The notes below the pieces were generated by a model. That model worked only from the letters and a program-made list of their open reading frames with translations, made no database searches and was not told where the DNA came from. A stretch of DNA of 64,000 nt from Propionibacteriaceae bacterium (GTDB lineage: Bacteria > Actinomycetota > Actinomycetes > Propionibacteriales > Propionibacteriaceae). Positions 33,118 through 42,268 of this stretch are shown piece after piece (position 1 is the first letter of the stretch; every line of letters starts with the position of its first letter). The stretch is taken from positions 1-64,000 of the forward strand of contig JAOPXN010000026.1 in assembly GCA_025965155.1 (NCBI GenBank), given 5' to 3'. The position numbers and the translations under genes were made by a program.

Positions 33118-35823
33118 TCAGATGAGGCCGTGCTCGCGGGCACGGACCACCGCCGCCCGGCGGTTGGTGACGTCGAGCTTGGTGAAGATGTGCTTGGTGT
33201 GGGTGCGCACCGTGTTGTGCGAGACGAACAGCTCGCGGGCGATCTCCGGCCCGGTCAGCTCACTGTCAAGCAGCCTCAACACCTGGAGCTCCCGGTCGCT
33301 CAACGACCCGCTGGCCGGCTCTGCCACGCGCTGCGAGTTCGGAGCCTGGGCTTTGGGAGGTACGCCGACGCCGAGCAAGCGTCGCGCCTGGTCGCCTGCT
33401 CCCACCTGCTCGGCGTCGCGTAGCAAGCTCACCATGGGGGGACCCTCGTCGAGGAAAATCCGGGCGTAGCCCTCCGGTTCAGGGGCGTGAGCGAACGCCT
33501 GGGCCAGGGAGTCCAGGGCCTGCGGCCGATCGCCTTGCGCGTCCCGGACAAGGGCCTGCAGCAGGCGGATCTCCAGGACACTCCCGGCCCGTCCGGATGC
33601 CTCGGCTGCCTCGTGCAGCCGGTCGAGCATACGGGCGGCTTGGGCGATCTCGCCGATGTCAGGTCGTACCCGGTACTGCGCGAGAAGCAACCGTACGAGC
33701 GTGAGGTGGTCGAACTCGCTCAGATAGCTCGCATCGTCGGTGACGGACACCTTTCGCTCGCGGGCCCAGTCAGCGGCCTCCGGCAGCTTGCCCTGCGCGA
33801 TCCAGATCCGCGCCTTGATGGTGGCGATGGGTCGCACGTTCGGGAAGAAGCCCGGACGGTAGAGCTGTTCGGCCTGATTCAGCAGCTGGACCGCCCCCTC
33901 CGGGTCGCCGTCGGCACGGGCGAGGAGTCCCTTCGCGACGAACCAGCGGTAGCGGCTCTCGGTCATCGGCGAACGGTCGGCTAGTGCTGCGGCGGTTCCG
34001 AGGTGGTGCTTGGCGCTCTCCAGGTCTCCTACCTCGACGTCCAGCTCGCTCAGCGCTACGTGCAGCTCGGCGGTTGCCCGGGCCACCGGTGCGCCATGTG
34101 CCTCGGCCAAGGCGAGCGCCTGAGTGCAGAGCCGGCGTGCCTTGTTCGGCTGGCCGGCCACGAGCCACAGGTCACCGAGCACGACGGTGCCGCTGAGCCC
34201 GTCGACGAGGCTGCCGGCGGCGTGCAGGCTGGCGACCGCTTGGGTGAACGTTTCCAACGCGCTGGAGACGTCACCGGTGGCCCACGCGGCGAAGCCGAGG
34301 AATCCAGCCGCGCCGCCCCGCGCGAGATGGTCGTCCGGACCGGCCAGGTCCAATGCGCGCCGGGCGTGTTCCGCCGTGCCGGCCACATTGCCTCGGGCCT
34401 GGGCCAGGGCTGCCCGGTACATGGCGATAGTGGACGGCAGCGTAAGGAGGTCTCTGGTCTTGGCCCACGGTGCAGCCGCGCCTTCGGGTATGGCCGCGAG
34501 CGCGCGTTCCGCGTCGTCGAGCCACGGCTCGGCCCCGCTCGGGTCGCCGGACGCCATCAGCATGGATCCGTAGAAGAGACTGAGCACCGGGCTGGGCCGG
34601 ACGGTGTCGTCGGGCAGCGCCTTCAGCCAGCGGTACATCACCGCTTCCTGCCGGTGACGTCGGATCGCTGACACTGCCAGCTCCATCAGGTGGGCGGCGC
34701 GATCGAAGTCCCGGGCGGCCAGGGCGTGGGTGACCGCGTCCTCAGTCAGACCGTGGCGCTCGTACCACTGGCTAGCGCGCTGGTGCAGCAGCGGAACCTG
34801 GTCCGGCTGCTCGCTCAGTACGCGGGCCCGGAGCACATCGGCGAACAAGTGGTGGTAGCGGTACCACTCCCGCCGGTCGTCCAAGGCGACGATGAACAGG
34901 TTGGCGCGCTCAAGAGCCAGGATCATCTCGCTCCCGTCCTCGCGACCGGTGACGGCGTCGCAGAGCGGTCCGGTGAGCCGATCCAGAATCGCTGACTGCC
35001 GCAGGAAATCGCGTACCGCGTCCGGTAGCTGCGCCAGCACCTCCTCGATCAGGTAGTCGACGATGTAGCGGTCGTCTCCGGCGAACCGGGTGATGAAGCC
35101 GCTCACGTCCGAGCGCCCTCGTAGTGAGAGCGCCGCCAGCTGGAGCGCGGCGATCCATCCCTCGGTCCGCTCCTCGAGGGCCTCGACGTCTTCGGCGGCG
35201 AGCTCCTGGCCTATCGCTTCGGTGAGGTACGCGGCCGTCTCCTCGGAGGTGAAACGCAGGTCGGCGGCCCGGATTTCGACCAGCTCGCCCCGCGCTCGCC
35301 AACGCGCCAGCGGCAGATCGGGGTCCGCTCGGGTGCTGAGCACGACGTGGACGTTCGGCGGGAGATGCTCCAGCAGGAAGACGATCCCTCGGCCGACTTC
35401 GTGGTCGCCGATGAGGTGATAGTCGTCAAGGACCAGCCACACCTCGTCCGGGGCGGCAGCCAGGTCGTTGAGCAGCGTGGTGAGTGCCAGCTCGGTCGGT
35501 ACGGGCGTGGACTCAAGGAGCTCCAACAACGTACCCCTGCCTGGCACGGCCCCGTTGAGTGCGGACACCACGTACGTCCAAAACGATGTGGGTTCGTTGT
35601 CTGCGGCGTCGAGCGAGAGCCACGCTATGCAGCGGCCCGCCGCCGGTGCCTGGTGCAGCCACGTCGCGAGGAGCGTCGTCTTGCCGAACCCTGCGGGGGC
35701 GGATACGAGCGTCAACCGTGCGTCAGCTGCGCCCTCCATCCGCGTCATGAGTCTGGGGCGTGCCAACAGGCCGCGTCGCAGCTTGGGGACGTAGAGCTTC
35801 GTGGCCAGCAACGCACCCGTCAC
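33118..35823 (-). CDS. MalT-like ATP-dependent LuxR-family transcriptional activator
   Basis: 901 residues from the GTG at 35823, chosen because AGGAGAGC lies directly upstream and the conserved ATKLYVPKLRRGLL start follows; the longer frame runs back into the XRE gene. Walker A is at 43-50 (AGFGKTT region), Walker B LVLDDYHLI near 140, then a winged-helix and a long TPR-like helical region (about 350-800), and a C-terminal LuxR HTH (LSDRELQVLRLLDSE, VSHNTVRTHTKHIFTKL). Such LAL/MalT regulators activate transcription on binding an inducer. It follows the XRE-cupin gene by 7 bases and precedes the four-gene membrane operon. Confidence 0.92.
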   Translation of the reverse strand: MTGALLATKLYVPKLRRGLLARPRLMTRMEGAADARLTLVSAPAGFGKTTLLATWLHQAPAAGRCIAWLSLDAADNEPTSFWTYVVSALNGAVPGRGTLLELLESTPVPTELALTTLLNDLAAAPDEVWLVLDDYHLIGDHEVGRGIVFLLEHLPPNVHVVLSTRADPDLPLARWRARGELVEIRAADLRFTSEETAAYLTEAIGQELAAEDVEALEERTEGWIAALQLAALSLRGRSDVSGFITRFAGDDRYIVDYLIEEVLAQLPDAVRDFLRQSAILDRLTGPLCDAVTGREDGSEMILALERANLFIVALDDRREWYRYHHLFADVLRARVLSEQPDQVPLLHQRASQWYERHGLTEDAVTHALAARDFDRAAHLMELAVSAIRRHRQEAVMYRWLKALPDDTVRPSPVLSLFYGSMLMASGDPSGAEPWLDDAERALAAIPEGAAAPWAKTRDLLTLPSTIAMYRAALAQARGNVAGTAEHARRALDLAGPDDHLARGGAAGFLGFAAWATGDVSSALETFTQAVASLHAAGSLVDGLSGTVVLGDLWLVAGQPNKARRLCTQALALAEAHGAPVARATAELHVALSELDVEVGDLESAKHHLGTAAALADRSPMTESRYRWFVAKGLLARADGDPEGAVQLLNQAEQLYRPGFFPNVRPIATIKARIWIAQGKLPEAADWARERKVSVTDDASYLSEFDHLTLVRLLLAQYRVRPDIGEIAQAARMLDRLHEAAEASGRAGSVLEIRLLQALVRDAQGDRPQALDSLAQAFAHAPEPEGYARIFLDEGPPMVSLLRDAEQVGAGDQARRLLGVGVPPKAQAPNSQRVAEPASGSLSDRELQVLRLLDSELTGPEIARELFVSHNTVRTHTKHIFTKLDVTNRRAAVVRAREHGLI

Positions 35824-35830
35824 GCTCTCC

Positions 35831-36460
35831 TCATTCCCTGGGAGCTTTCCTGCCGGTGGTCCGCGCTCGGGCGTGGACGCGTTCACCCTGGGGCCCGAAC
35901 ATGCTGAGGATCTCGGCCGGCTCGTCGCCGGTGCTGCCGAACCAGTGCGGAACCCGGGTGTCGAACTCGGCTGCTTCGCCGGCACCGAGGACGAGGTCGT
36001 GGTCGCCGAGGACCAGGCGCATCCGTCCAGAGAGGACGAACAGCCACTCGTACCCTTCGTGCGCCTTGGGCGCAGGCGTGCTGTTACTCGCTGGGACGAT
36101 GATCTTCCAGGCCTGCAAGCCGCCTGGGGAGCGAGTCAGAGGCAGCACCGTGCGGCCGTTGACCTTGGTGGCCTTGAGACGGATGCGTGGGTCGCCGACC
36201 TCGGGTGCGCCGACCAGGTCGTCCAACGGGACGCGGTATGTCTGAGCCAGCGGCAGCAGCAGCTCCAGGCTCGCGCGGCGCTGTCCGGTCTCCAGGCGCG
36301 ACAGCGTGCTCTTCGAGATGCCCGTCGCTTCCGACAGAGCAGTCAGGGTCACGCCCCGCCGCGCCCGCAGCTGCTTCAGCCGGGGTCCGACCTGGTCTAG
36401 CGCCGTCGCAATGGCGCCTGTTGTGTCCGCCACAGCCCATTCCACCTCGCCTTCCCGCAA
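35831..36460 (-). CDS. XRE-family regulator with cupin domain
   Basis: 209 residues. The N-terminal helix-turn-helix (about 28-75, [21 protein letters not shown], then [12 protein letters not shown]) is followed by a cupin barrel (about 120-190, [19 protein letters not shown] then [20 protein letters not shown]). This layout is usual for repressors that sense a small ligand through the cupin. It is the first gene of a two-gene unit with the MalT-like activator, so both may control the membrane-protein operon. Confidence 0.92.
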   Translation of the reverse strand: MREGEVEWAVADTTGAIATALDQVGPRLKQLRARRGVTLTALSEATGISKSTLSRLETGQRRASLELLLPLAQTYRVPLDDLVGAPEVGDPRIRLKATKVNGRTVLPLTRSPGGLQAWKIIVPASNSTPAPKAHEGYEWLFVLSGRMRLVLGDHDLVLGAGEAAEFDTRVPHWFGSTGDEPAEILSMFGPQGERVHARARTTGRKAPRE

Positions 36461-36666
36461 TCAGCAACGTTTGTTGCCCGATCGGATCGGTGCGGGGCAC
36501 AGTTGCAGGCATAAACATACGACGTTGTGATCATGGGCGGGGGCAGCCGCCGGCCTATCCGCAGCCCTGGTGCTGTCCCGAGCCACGTCGCCGTAGCCGC
36601 ATGCCCAACCTTCCCCGAGCACGAGGTCGTATGCCGGCGGCAGATTCTCTGGCGGCCAGGTCGGAG

Positions 36667-37519
36667 TCAGCGTCGAGCCGCTTGCCACGCGGCGGCGAAC
36701 TCTCCAACCGTCGCGAAGCGTTCGCCCGGTTCAACCTGGAGGGCTTGCTCGAGCGCCGCTCGCACAGGGTCGGGCCCGCAGAACTGTTTGGCCTGTTCGG
36801 TGAGCCGGGTGCCGAAGTGCCACGCGAGTCTGGCCAGGGTGTAAACGGTCGTGCGCTGGTCGATGATCGCGCCGAGCTCGAACTCCTCGGGTGCCATGAA
36901 GCGGGTCGAGCCGAACATGCGACCCATCGTGTTGATGATCGATCCGCGGTGGTAGCTGTCCAGGTCGATGACCGTCAACCGTCCTGCAGTGAAGTCGAGG
37001 ATCAGGCAGCTGTCGTAGAGGTCGCCAGCGACCCACCCGGCACGAGCGAGGGCGCGGTGGAGATCGATCAGGTCGTCGAAGACGGCAAGTAGCTGATGTG
37101 CTGGGAGGTGTGCAAGGCGCTGATATCCACTGTGTGGGTCGGCGCGACCAGACCTGGTCGTTCCGACGACCTCACCGGGCGCGCGGTCGTAGACGAGCAC
37201 GGGCCCTAGCGGCGACTCAATGACGTTGCGGAGCCGCGCCAGACGGGGATGCTCACAGGATCGGGCGAGGTCCACTGCATTGCGCAGCAGTCGGATTCGA
37301 TCGCTGTGACTGAAGTAGGGCGCAGGCGCGCAGGCGGGGGGAGAATCTGGCGTGCCCGCGGTCTTGACGAAAGAGGTCGCCGTGATCGGTCCTGACGAGC
37401 CAAGACACATTCCCGGAGTCCTGTGAGTGGTGGTCGAAAACTGCCAGCACCGCCCCGCACCGGGAGACCAAATCTGCTGGATCGTCACCGGTTGCTCCCG
37501 GTCCCAGCAGATCGTTCAC
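36667..37519 (-). pseudogene. Serine/threonine protein kinase-like gene with +1 frameshift
   Basis: Two frames rebuild one kinase-like protein of about 284 residues. From the ATG at 37519 the first frame gives SGNVSWLVRTDHGDLF (glycine-loop strand); one extra base near 37369 shifts to the frame VKTAGTPDS, where the lysine of the VAVK type should follow immediately. The rest contains AGDLYDSCLILDF (HRD-loop position), VIDLDSY (DFG position) and FMAPEEF (APE), with the substitutions typical of a divergent bacterial kinase branch. The frameshift could be a real inactivation, programmed, or a sequencing error. Confidence 0.75.
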
Positions 37520-37817
37520 GTTTCGCAGGATACGGCCAGGAAAGCCGTCGACATTCGGCGTCCGGAGCGTGCCCCTCAGCCCTCATCACCGTCTCACCTT
37601 CACCACGAAGCCAACCCCGGTCAATCCAGTGTTGGCGGCAGGCATCGGGGCAGCGACGAACGTCGATGGGTGCCGAGACGAAAGGCGGTCCGCGCGGACT
37701 CTTCGACCCTCCTTTCGGCGCGTAGATCGTGGCCAGCCGGCCGATGTGCGGGCATCCCTCCCGCCGCCACTGTTGACCCATGTCCACATCAACCGCTCCT
37801 AACCAGAGGAGATTGCC
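37520..37817 (+). other. About 300-base divergent intergenic region
   Basis: Between the kinase (minus) and the membrane-protein/ABC operon (plus). CCAGAGGAGATTGCC just before 37818 is a strong ribosome site. No operator repeat is apparent. Confidence 0.5.
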
Positions 37818-38300
37818 ATGAGCTCAACCACCAGCGCCGTCACGCGCCCCCAGTCAGACACCACGCCAACACCGAACGACTCCAGGCGCACCTCGACTGC
37901 GGCCGAGGTGTCGCTACCGCGGCTGTACATGCTCAGGCTCGGTTATCTCGTGATCGCTGTCGGCCTCGCTTTGGTGAAGTGGCCGTTGGTGATCAACCAC
38001 GACGGGCCCTGGCCGCTGTATGAGGGGGTTGAGACCTGCATGCTGGTGGCGTTGTCGCTGCTGTGGTTTCTCGGCGTTCGCTACCCGTTGCAACTGTTGC
38101 CCGCATTGCTGTTCGAATTGGCCTGGAAATTCATCTGGATGATCGTCGTCGTTCTCCCGCTGTGGAGGAGTGATCAGCTGGATCCGGACACTCTGTACGT
38201 GTTCTACACCTGCCTGGTGGTCGTGATCCCGCTCGCCGTCATCCCGTGGCGCTATGTGTTCTCGCACTATGTGACCAAGCCGGGGGACCGGTGGCGCTGA
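37818..38300 (+). CDS. Small integral membrane protein of an ABC-2 operon
   Basis: 160 residues: a 35-residue polar N-terminus and about four hydrophobic helices (YLVIAVGLALV, CMLVALSLLWFLGV, LFELAWKFIWMIVVVLPLW and YTCLVVVIPLAVIPW). I do not recognise a named family. It has a strong ribosome site (AGAGGAG) and shares one base with the start of the ABC ATPase gene, so it is probably part of the same transporter or its accessory. Confidence 0.8.
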   Translation: MSSTTSAVTRPQSDTTPTPNDSRRTSTAAEVSLPRLYMLRLGYLVIAVGLALVKWPLVINHDGPWPLYEGVETCMLVALSLLWFLGVRYPLQLLPALLFELAWKFIWMIVVVLPLWRSDQLDPDTLYVFYTCLVVVIPLAVIPWRYVFSHYVTKPGDRWR

Positions 38301-39223
38301 TGATCACCATCGAGTCAGTCACCAGAACTTTCGCTGGGTTCACCGCGGTGGACGACGTCAGCTTCACCGCCCAGCCGGGTCGCGTGACTGGTTTCCTCGG
38401 CCCCAACGGGGCCGGAAAGTCGACCACCATGCGGATCCTTGTCGGCTTGACCAGAGCTACCTCGGGGACCGCGTCCATCTCCGGTCGCAGGTACGTGGAC
38501 CTGCCGAACCCGGGCTTGGAGGTCGGGGTCCTTCTTGATGCGTCCGCGCAGCATGCGGGCCGCACCGGGCGCGAGATCCTGTCCATCGCCCAGCGGTTCA
38601 TGGGCCTGCCCCGCGGGCGGGTCGAGGAGATGCTGGACCTGGTCAGCCTGACGGCGGAGGAGGCGTCCCGGCGGGTGCGCGACTACTCACTCGGCATGCG
38701 CCAGCGGCTCGGCATCGCGACCGCGCTGCTCGGGGAGCCCGAGGTGCTGATCCTTGACGAGCCGGCCAACGGTCTCGACCCGGCCGGCATCCGCTGGATG
38801 CGGGGCCTGCTGCTCGACTACGCCGACCGCGGTGGCACCGTCCTGCTGTCGTCCCACCTGCTGCACGAGATCGAGGTGATCGCCGACGACCTGGTGGTGA
38901 TCGGCAACGGCCGCATCGTTGCGCAAGGGGCCAAGAGCCAGCTGCTTCGGTCCGCTGGGTCTCTCCTGCGGACGACCCAGCGGGAGGTCCTCGCCCGGGC
39001 GCTCATCGACGCCGGCGTCAGCTCGTCACCGGTCGGCGAAGACGGACTGCTCGCCCAAGCCGACACCGCGGAGGTCGGAAATATCGCCTTCACCACCGGG
39101 GTACCCGTCATCGAGCTCCGACCGGCCGACGGCGCCGGCCTGGAGGACATGTTCCTCCAGCTCACCGCCGAGTCTCGACGCGACACGATCAGAGACAATC
39201 AACGAGAAGGAGCAGTGGCATGA
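38300..39223 (+). CDS. ABC-2-type transporter ATP-binding protein
   Basis: 307 residues from the ATG at 38300. Single ATPase domain: Walker A GPNGAGKST at about 36-44, a short signature YSLGMRQRLG, Walker B ILDEPANGLDPAG and switch His in LLSSHLLHE. A C-terminal tail of about 100 residues is typical of multidrug/bacitracin-type export ATPases. It overlaps the permease start by four bases (ATGA). Export of an antimicrobial, lipid or unknown compound is likely. Confidence 0.93.
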   Translation: MITIESVTRTFAGFTAVDDVSFTAQPGRVTGFLGPNGAGKSTTMRILVGLTRATSGTASISGRRYVDLPNPGLEVGVLLDASAQHAGRTGREILSIAQRFMGLPRGRVEEMLDLVSLTAEEASRRVRDYSLGMRQRLGIATALLGEPEVLILDEPANGLDPAGIRWMRGLLLDYADRGGTVLLSSHLLHEIEVIADDLVVIGNGRIVAQGAKSQLLRSAGSLLRTTQREVLARALIDAGVSSSPVGEDGLLAQADTAEVGNIAFTTGVPVIELRPADGAGLEDMFLQLTAESRRDTIRDNQREGAVA

Positions 39224-40023
39224 CCACCCTCGACACCCGGTCCGCCACCCTGGCGAGCACCAGAGGCAGACACCGCGGAATACCGCTGAGCCGAATCACC
39301 ACCACCGAGCTACGCAAGATGTTCGACACCCGATCGGGGTTCTGGCTGATGGCCAGCATCGGCATCCTGGCGCTCCTTGCCACGACCGCGGTCATCCTGT
39401 TCGCGTCGAGCCACCAAATGACCTACAAGACGTTCACGTCCGCCATCAACATCCCCATGACGGTCGTCCTGCCCGTCATCGCGATCTTGTCGGTGACCGG
39501 CGAGTGGAGCCAACGCAGCGGACTCAGCACCTTCACACTCGTCCCGCACCGAGGCCGGGTCATCGCGGCCAAGGCGGTGGCGTGCGTCAGCGTCGCCATC
39601 GTCACCATTCCCCTCGCCTTCGCGATCGGCGCCCTCGGCAACCTGGTCGGGACGGCCATCGCCCGGGTCGACCCCGTCTGGGACCTCACCGTCGTCAACC
39701 TGCTCGCGAACGTCCTCGCCAACGTCCTCAGTCTGCTGTTCGGCTTCATGCTCGGCGTGCTGATCCGTAACTCCGTGGGAGCGCTCGTGGCCTACTTCGT
39801 CTACCAGTTTCTACTGCCGACGCTGTCCCTAATCCTCGCTGCCTCCCAAGACTGGTTCCGCGAGCTTCAGCCCTGGATCGACTTCGACTACGCCCAAAGC
39901 GCCCTGTTCGACGGAGCGCTCAACACCCAGCAGTGGACCCAGCTAGCCATCACCGGAACGGTCTGGCTGATCATCCCCATGATCATCGGGCTCAGGCTTG
40001 TGACGAGGGCCGAAGTCAAGTAG
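39220..40023 (+). CDS. ABC-2-type transporter permease
   Basis: 267 residues with about six hydrophobic helices (GFWLMASIGILALLATTAVI, MTVVLPVIAILSV, VACVSVAIVTIPLAFAIGAL and further ones). The EWSQRSGLSTFTLVPHRGRV loop between helices 2 and 3 is characteristic of the ABC-2 permease family. It is translationally coupled to the ATPase and convergent with the isomerase gene. Confidence 0.9.
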   Translation: MTTLDTRSATLASTRGRHRGIPLSRITTTELRKMFDTRSGFWLMASIGILALLATTAVILFASSHQMTYKTFTSAINIPMTVVLPVIAILSVTGEWSQRSGLSTFTLVPHRGRVIAAKAVACVSVAIVTIPLAFAIGALGNLVGTAIARVDPVWDLTVVNLLANVLANVLSLLFGFMLGVLIRNSVGALVAYFVYQFLLPTLSLILAASQDWFRELQPWIDFDYAQSALFDGALNTQQWTQLAITGTVWLIIPMIIGLRLVTRAEVK

Positions 40024-40059
40024 CCGGCCTTTCTATCGGCGCTGGGCAGCAACTGGGGG

Positions 40060-40917
40060 CTATAGCAGCGAGCTGATGTAGCGACCTGCCTTGAGTGCGG
40101 CTTGCGGCCGGTCGCCGTTGCTGACGTCGCGCGTCTCGAGCTCGAGGGAGAGTTTGCCGGTGTAGTTGATCTCGGCGAGTGCTGTGGCGGTGTCGGCGAA
40201 GTCGACCTGCCCGTTTCCGATGCTGTGGTGGATGTAGCCGGGTTCGGCGTCGCGGAGGTGAACGTGGCGGATCCGGCTCCCGAAGTCCTGAACGAACTCG
40301 CGCGGGGTGGAACCGGAGGCGACGATGTGGCTGACGTCGCAGATCAGCCCGATGTCGTCGGGCAGGATGCGCGTCAGGGCGTGAGCACGCTTGAGGTCGT
40401 AGCAGAGCCGGAAGAAGTGTGGTGCCTCAACCCAAAGCTCCAAGCCAGCGGCAGCGCATTCCTGCTGGATGCTGGTGAGTTGTTCAGCGACTAGGGCCAG
40501 GTCGTCCTCGAGGGTCGTGATCGGGTCGTGTTGCTGGGCGCCGTTCGGCAGCACCAGGCCGGTGCTTCCCACGGCTCGACACAACTCGATAAGCCGTTGG
40601 GTGTGGTTGTGGCGGCTCTCGGCCTGGGTGAGGTCAAGGGGCCGGTTCAGATCCCCGACATCGGCATTGACGGAGCGAACGGTGAGACCCGAGGCTCGAA
40701 CGATCCCAGCGACCTGGCGGACAGCGTCGGAGGTCAGATCGTAGGGGACGTGGTCGCAGACCCCCGGCAGGGCGCCGAGGTCAATTTCGGTGAATCCCAG
40801 CCCGGTGATGACGTCGAGTGCTTCGTCGAGGGGGAGGTGGCGCAGGGTGATCGAGGAGCAGATGACGCGGTCGGGGTTGAGTGTGTCTCCGGCGCTCGTT
40901 GCCGTGGCTGCGGTCAT
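40060..40917 (-). CDS. Sugar phosphate isomerase/epimerase (xylose-isomerase-like TIM barrel)
   Basis: 285 residues. Seen elements of the AP-endonuclease-2 fold are LGFTEIDLGALPG near the N-terminus, LELWVEAPHFF (metal Glu), ICDVSHIVASG (Asp and His), HVHLRDAEPGY and the final LSLELETRDV (Glu). The overall set fits inositol/ketose isomerases and 3-keto-sugar epimerases. The gene diverges from the GntR regulator, with an operator-like site in between, so the regulator probably controls it as well as the downstream operon. Confidence 0.87.
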   Translation of the reverse strand: MTAATATSAGDTLNPDRVICSSITLRHLPLDEALDVITGLGFTEIDLGALPGVCDHVPYDLTSDAVRQVAGIVRASGLTVRSVNADVGDLNRPLDLTQAESRHNHTQRLIELCRAVGSTGLVLPNGAQQHDPITTLEDDLALVAEQLTSIQQECAAAGLELWVEAPHFFRLCYDLKRAHALTRILPDDIGLICDVSHIVASGSTPREFVQDFGSRIRHVHLRDAEPGYIHHSIGNGQVDFADTATALAEINYTGKLSLELETRDVSNGDRPQAALKAGRYISSLL

Positions 40918-40937
40918 GGCAGAACGGTAGGGTGTCA

Positions 40938-40949
40938 GATGTTAACAGT
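40938..40949. promoter_or_regulatory. Operator-like site upstream of the GntR gene
   Basis: GATGTTAACAGT matches 10 of 12 positions of the perfect palindrome ACTGTTAACAGT found at 41739-41750; the 10-mer TGTTAACAGT is identical. It sits in the 63-base gap between the divergent isomerase and GntR genes, where an autoregulating GntR-type protein would bind both promoters. Confidence 0.7.
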
Positions 40950-40980
40950 CAAGCAGAACAACATTTGCTACCATGACGAT

Positions 40981-41670
40981 GTGGCGGCCTCGCAGATCAA
41001 GTCCATCGAAGCCATCGGGCTTCACACCCGGCGAGAGCTGATCTTGGACCGGTTGCGTGAGGCGATCAGCTCGGGCCAGCTTTCGGCCGGAACGCACCTG
41101 GCCGAGGTGGAGCTCAGCGCGGCGCTTGGGGTGAGCCGCGGCACCCTCCGCGAAGCTCTGCGTCATCTTCAGCAGGAGGGTCTGCTCACGGCGGACTCGC
41201 GCGGCCGGCTTTCAGTCCGGGTCGTCAACACGCGGGAGGTCGAGGAGATCTTCTCCGTTCGCGAAGCGCTGGAGGGTCTTGCCATGCAGATCCTCTGCCA
41301 GCGCGAGGACCGTTCGACCGTGGTGGCCGATCTCCGCGATCAGCTGGACGGGCTTCGCGCCGCCGAGGGGGAGTTCACCGCTCAGCTCGATGCTGACCTT
41401 GCCTTTCACGCTCGCATGTGCGAGCTCAGCGGAAACGCCACGCTGCTCAGCACCTGGCGTGGCGTCAGCGGGCTGGCGCGCGCGGCGATCACCGCGGCGG
41501 GGCCGGAGACCGCGCTGCACAACATGGCCTATGAGCGACACCTCCCCATTGTTGAGCTGATTCAGACCGGCGACCTGGCCGGCGGGCAGGCGTTCCTGGC
41601 TCGGCACATGGACGAGGCTGCGCAACGCATCATCGATCAGATGACCCTCGCCGCTGCGGCCGCCGGCTAA
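40981..41670 (+). CDS. GntR-family (FadR/FCD subfamily) transcriptional regulator
   Basis: 229 residues from the GTG at 40981. The winged helix (about 15-75) shows RELILDRLREAISSGQL, LAEVELSAALGVSRGTLREA and LRHLQQEGLL. The FCD ligand domain follows with the metal-binding pattern: Asp/His in DLAFHARMCELSG and His in HLPIVELI and FLARHMDEA. An in-frame ATG at 40939 would put the start inside the operator, so 40981 is preferred; TACCAT at 40969-40974 could be a -10 box for leaderless transcription. It probably represses both flanking units until a sugar acid or phosphate is bound. Confidence 0.92.
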   Translation: MAASQIKSIEAIGLHTRRELILDRLREAISSGQLSAGTHLAEVELSAALGVSRGTLREALRHLQQEGLLTADSRGRLSVRVVNTREVEEIFSVREALEGLAMQILCQREDRSTVVADLRDQLDGLRAAEGEFTAQLDADLAFHARMCELSGNATLLSTWRGVSGLARAAITAAGPETALHNMAYERHLPIVELIQTGDLAGGQAFLARHMDEAAQRIIDQMTLAAAAAG

Positions 41671-41738
41671 ACCCTCCACTCCACGGCACGGCGCCCGGCA
41701 CGGGTACGGCCACCCTCATTGGTAGGTTGCGCAGTTGC

Positions 41739-41750
41739 ACTGTTAACAGT
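41739..41750. promoter_or_regulatory. Palindromic operator ACTGTTAACAGT upstream of the sugar operon
   Basis: A perfect 12-base palindrome, 69 bases after the GntR gene and 56 bases before the first coding start of the following operon. It shares TGTTAACAGT with the site upstream of GntR. TTAACA within it resembles a -35 element, so binding would block transcription directly. Confidence 0.75.
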
Positions 41751-41805
41751 ACGATCGTCGACCAGAGGCTCCCGCTGATCGGTGGCACTATCGAAGGAGA
41801 TAGAT

Positions 41806-42137
41806 ATGGCCGACATTCCTGTCAGGGATGTGAACGCCGCAGACCCGGTTCTCGGGACCCGGCACGAACTCCGTGTAGCGGTTGGCCTCTATCCGCGCTT
41901 CAACGACCTGGCCCACCGGTCCGATATCATCCGGGCCGTCGTGCTCGCCGCCTCGTGCGGTTTCTCAGCCACCCCGCGGTGCCGGCGTCCAACCGACCGC
42001 GTCGAACGCAAGCCGTCTACGTCTTCGGTACGGCCTCGATCGTCCTGTTCGGCATCCCGATGTTCCTGCTGCTCAGTACCGGAAACCTCCGCCTCATCAT
42101 CGTCCTGCTCAGCGACGTCAGCGGCTGGCCACCTTAA
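41806..42137 (+). pseudogene. Ruined first gene of the operon: unknown N-terminus joined to a major-facilitator fragment
   Basis: A strong ribosome site (AAGGAG) and ATG at 41806 open a frame MADIPVRDVNAADPVL that I cannot assign and that turns to low-complexity Ser/Arg-rich sequence after about 45 residues. Further on, TDRVERKP in this frame and VYVFGTASIVLFGIPMF in the frame one base back together form the major-facilitator loop motif DRxGRKPVYxFG plus the next helix, ending at a TGA-type stop at 42137. So an MHS-like sugar/organic-acid symporter fragment is fused to another gene's start, with a frameshift in the motif. Confidence 0.65.
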
Positions 42138-42268
42138 GCAGCCACCGTGCAGGACTGCGCAGCACCCCCAATTCCGGGCACTAGGCCGGACCGTGCGAGG
42201 TCAGCGGCTAGTCCGAGGGGCCAACGACGAGTCGACCACCCAAGCAGCAACCGAAGGAAGGCACTGAG

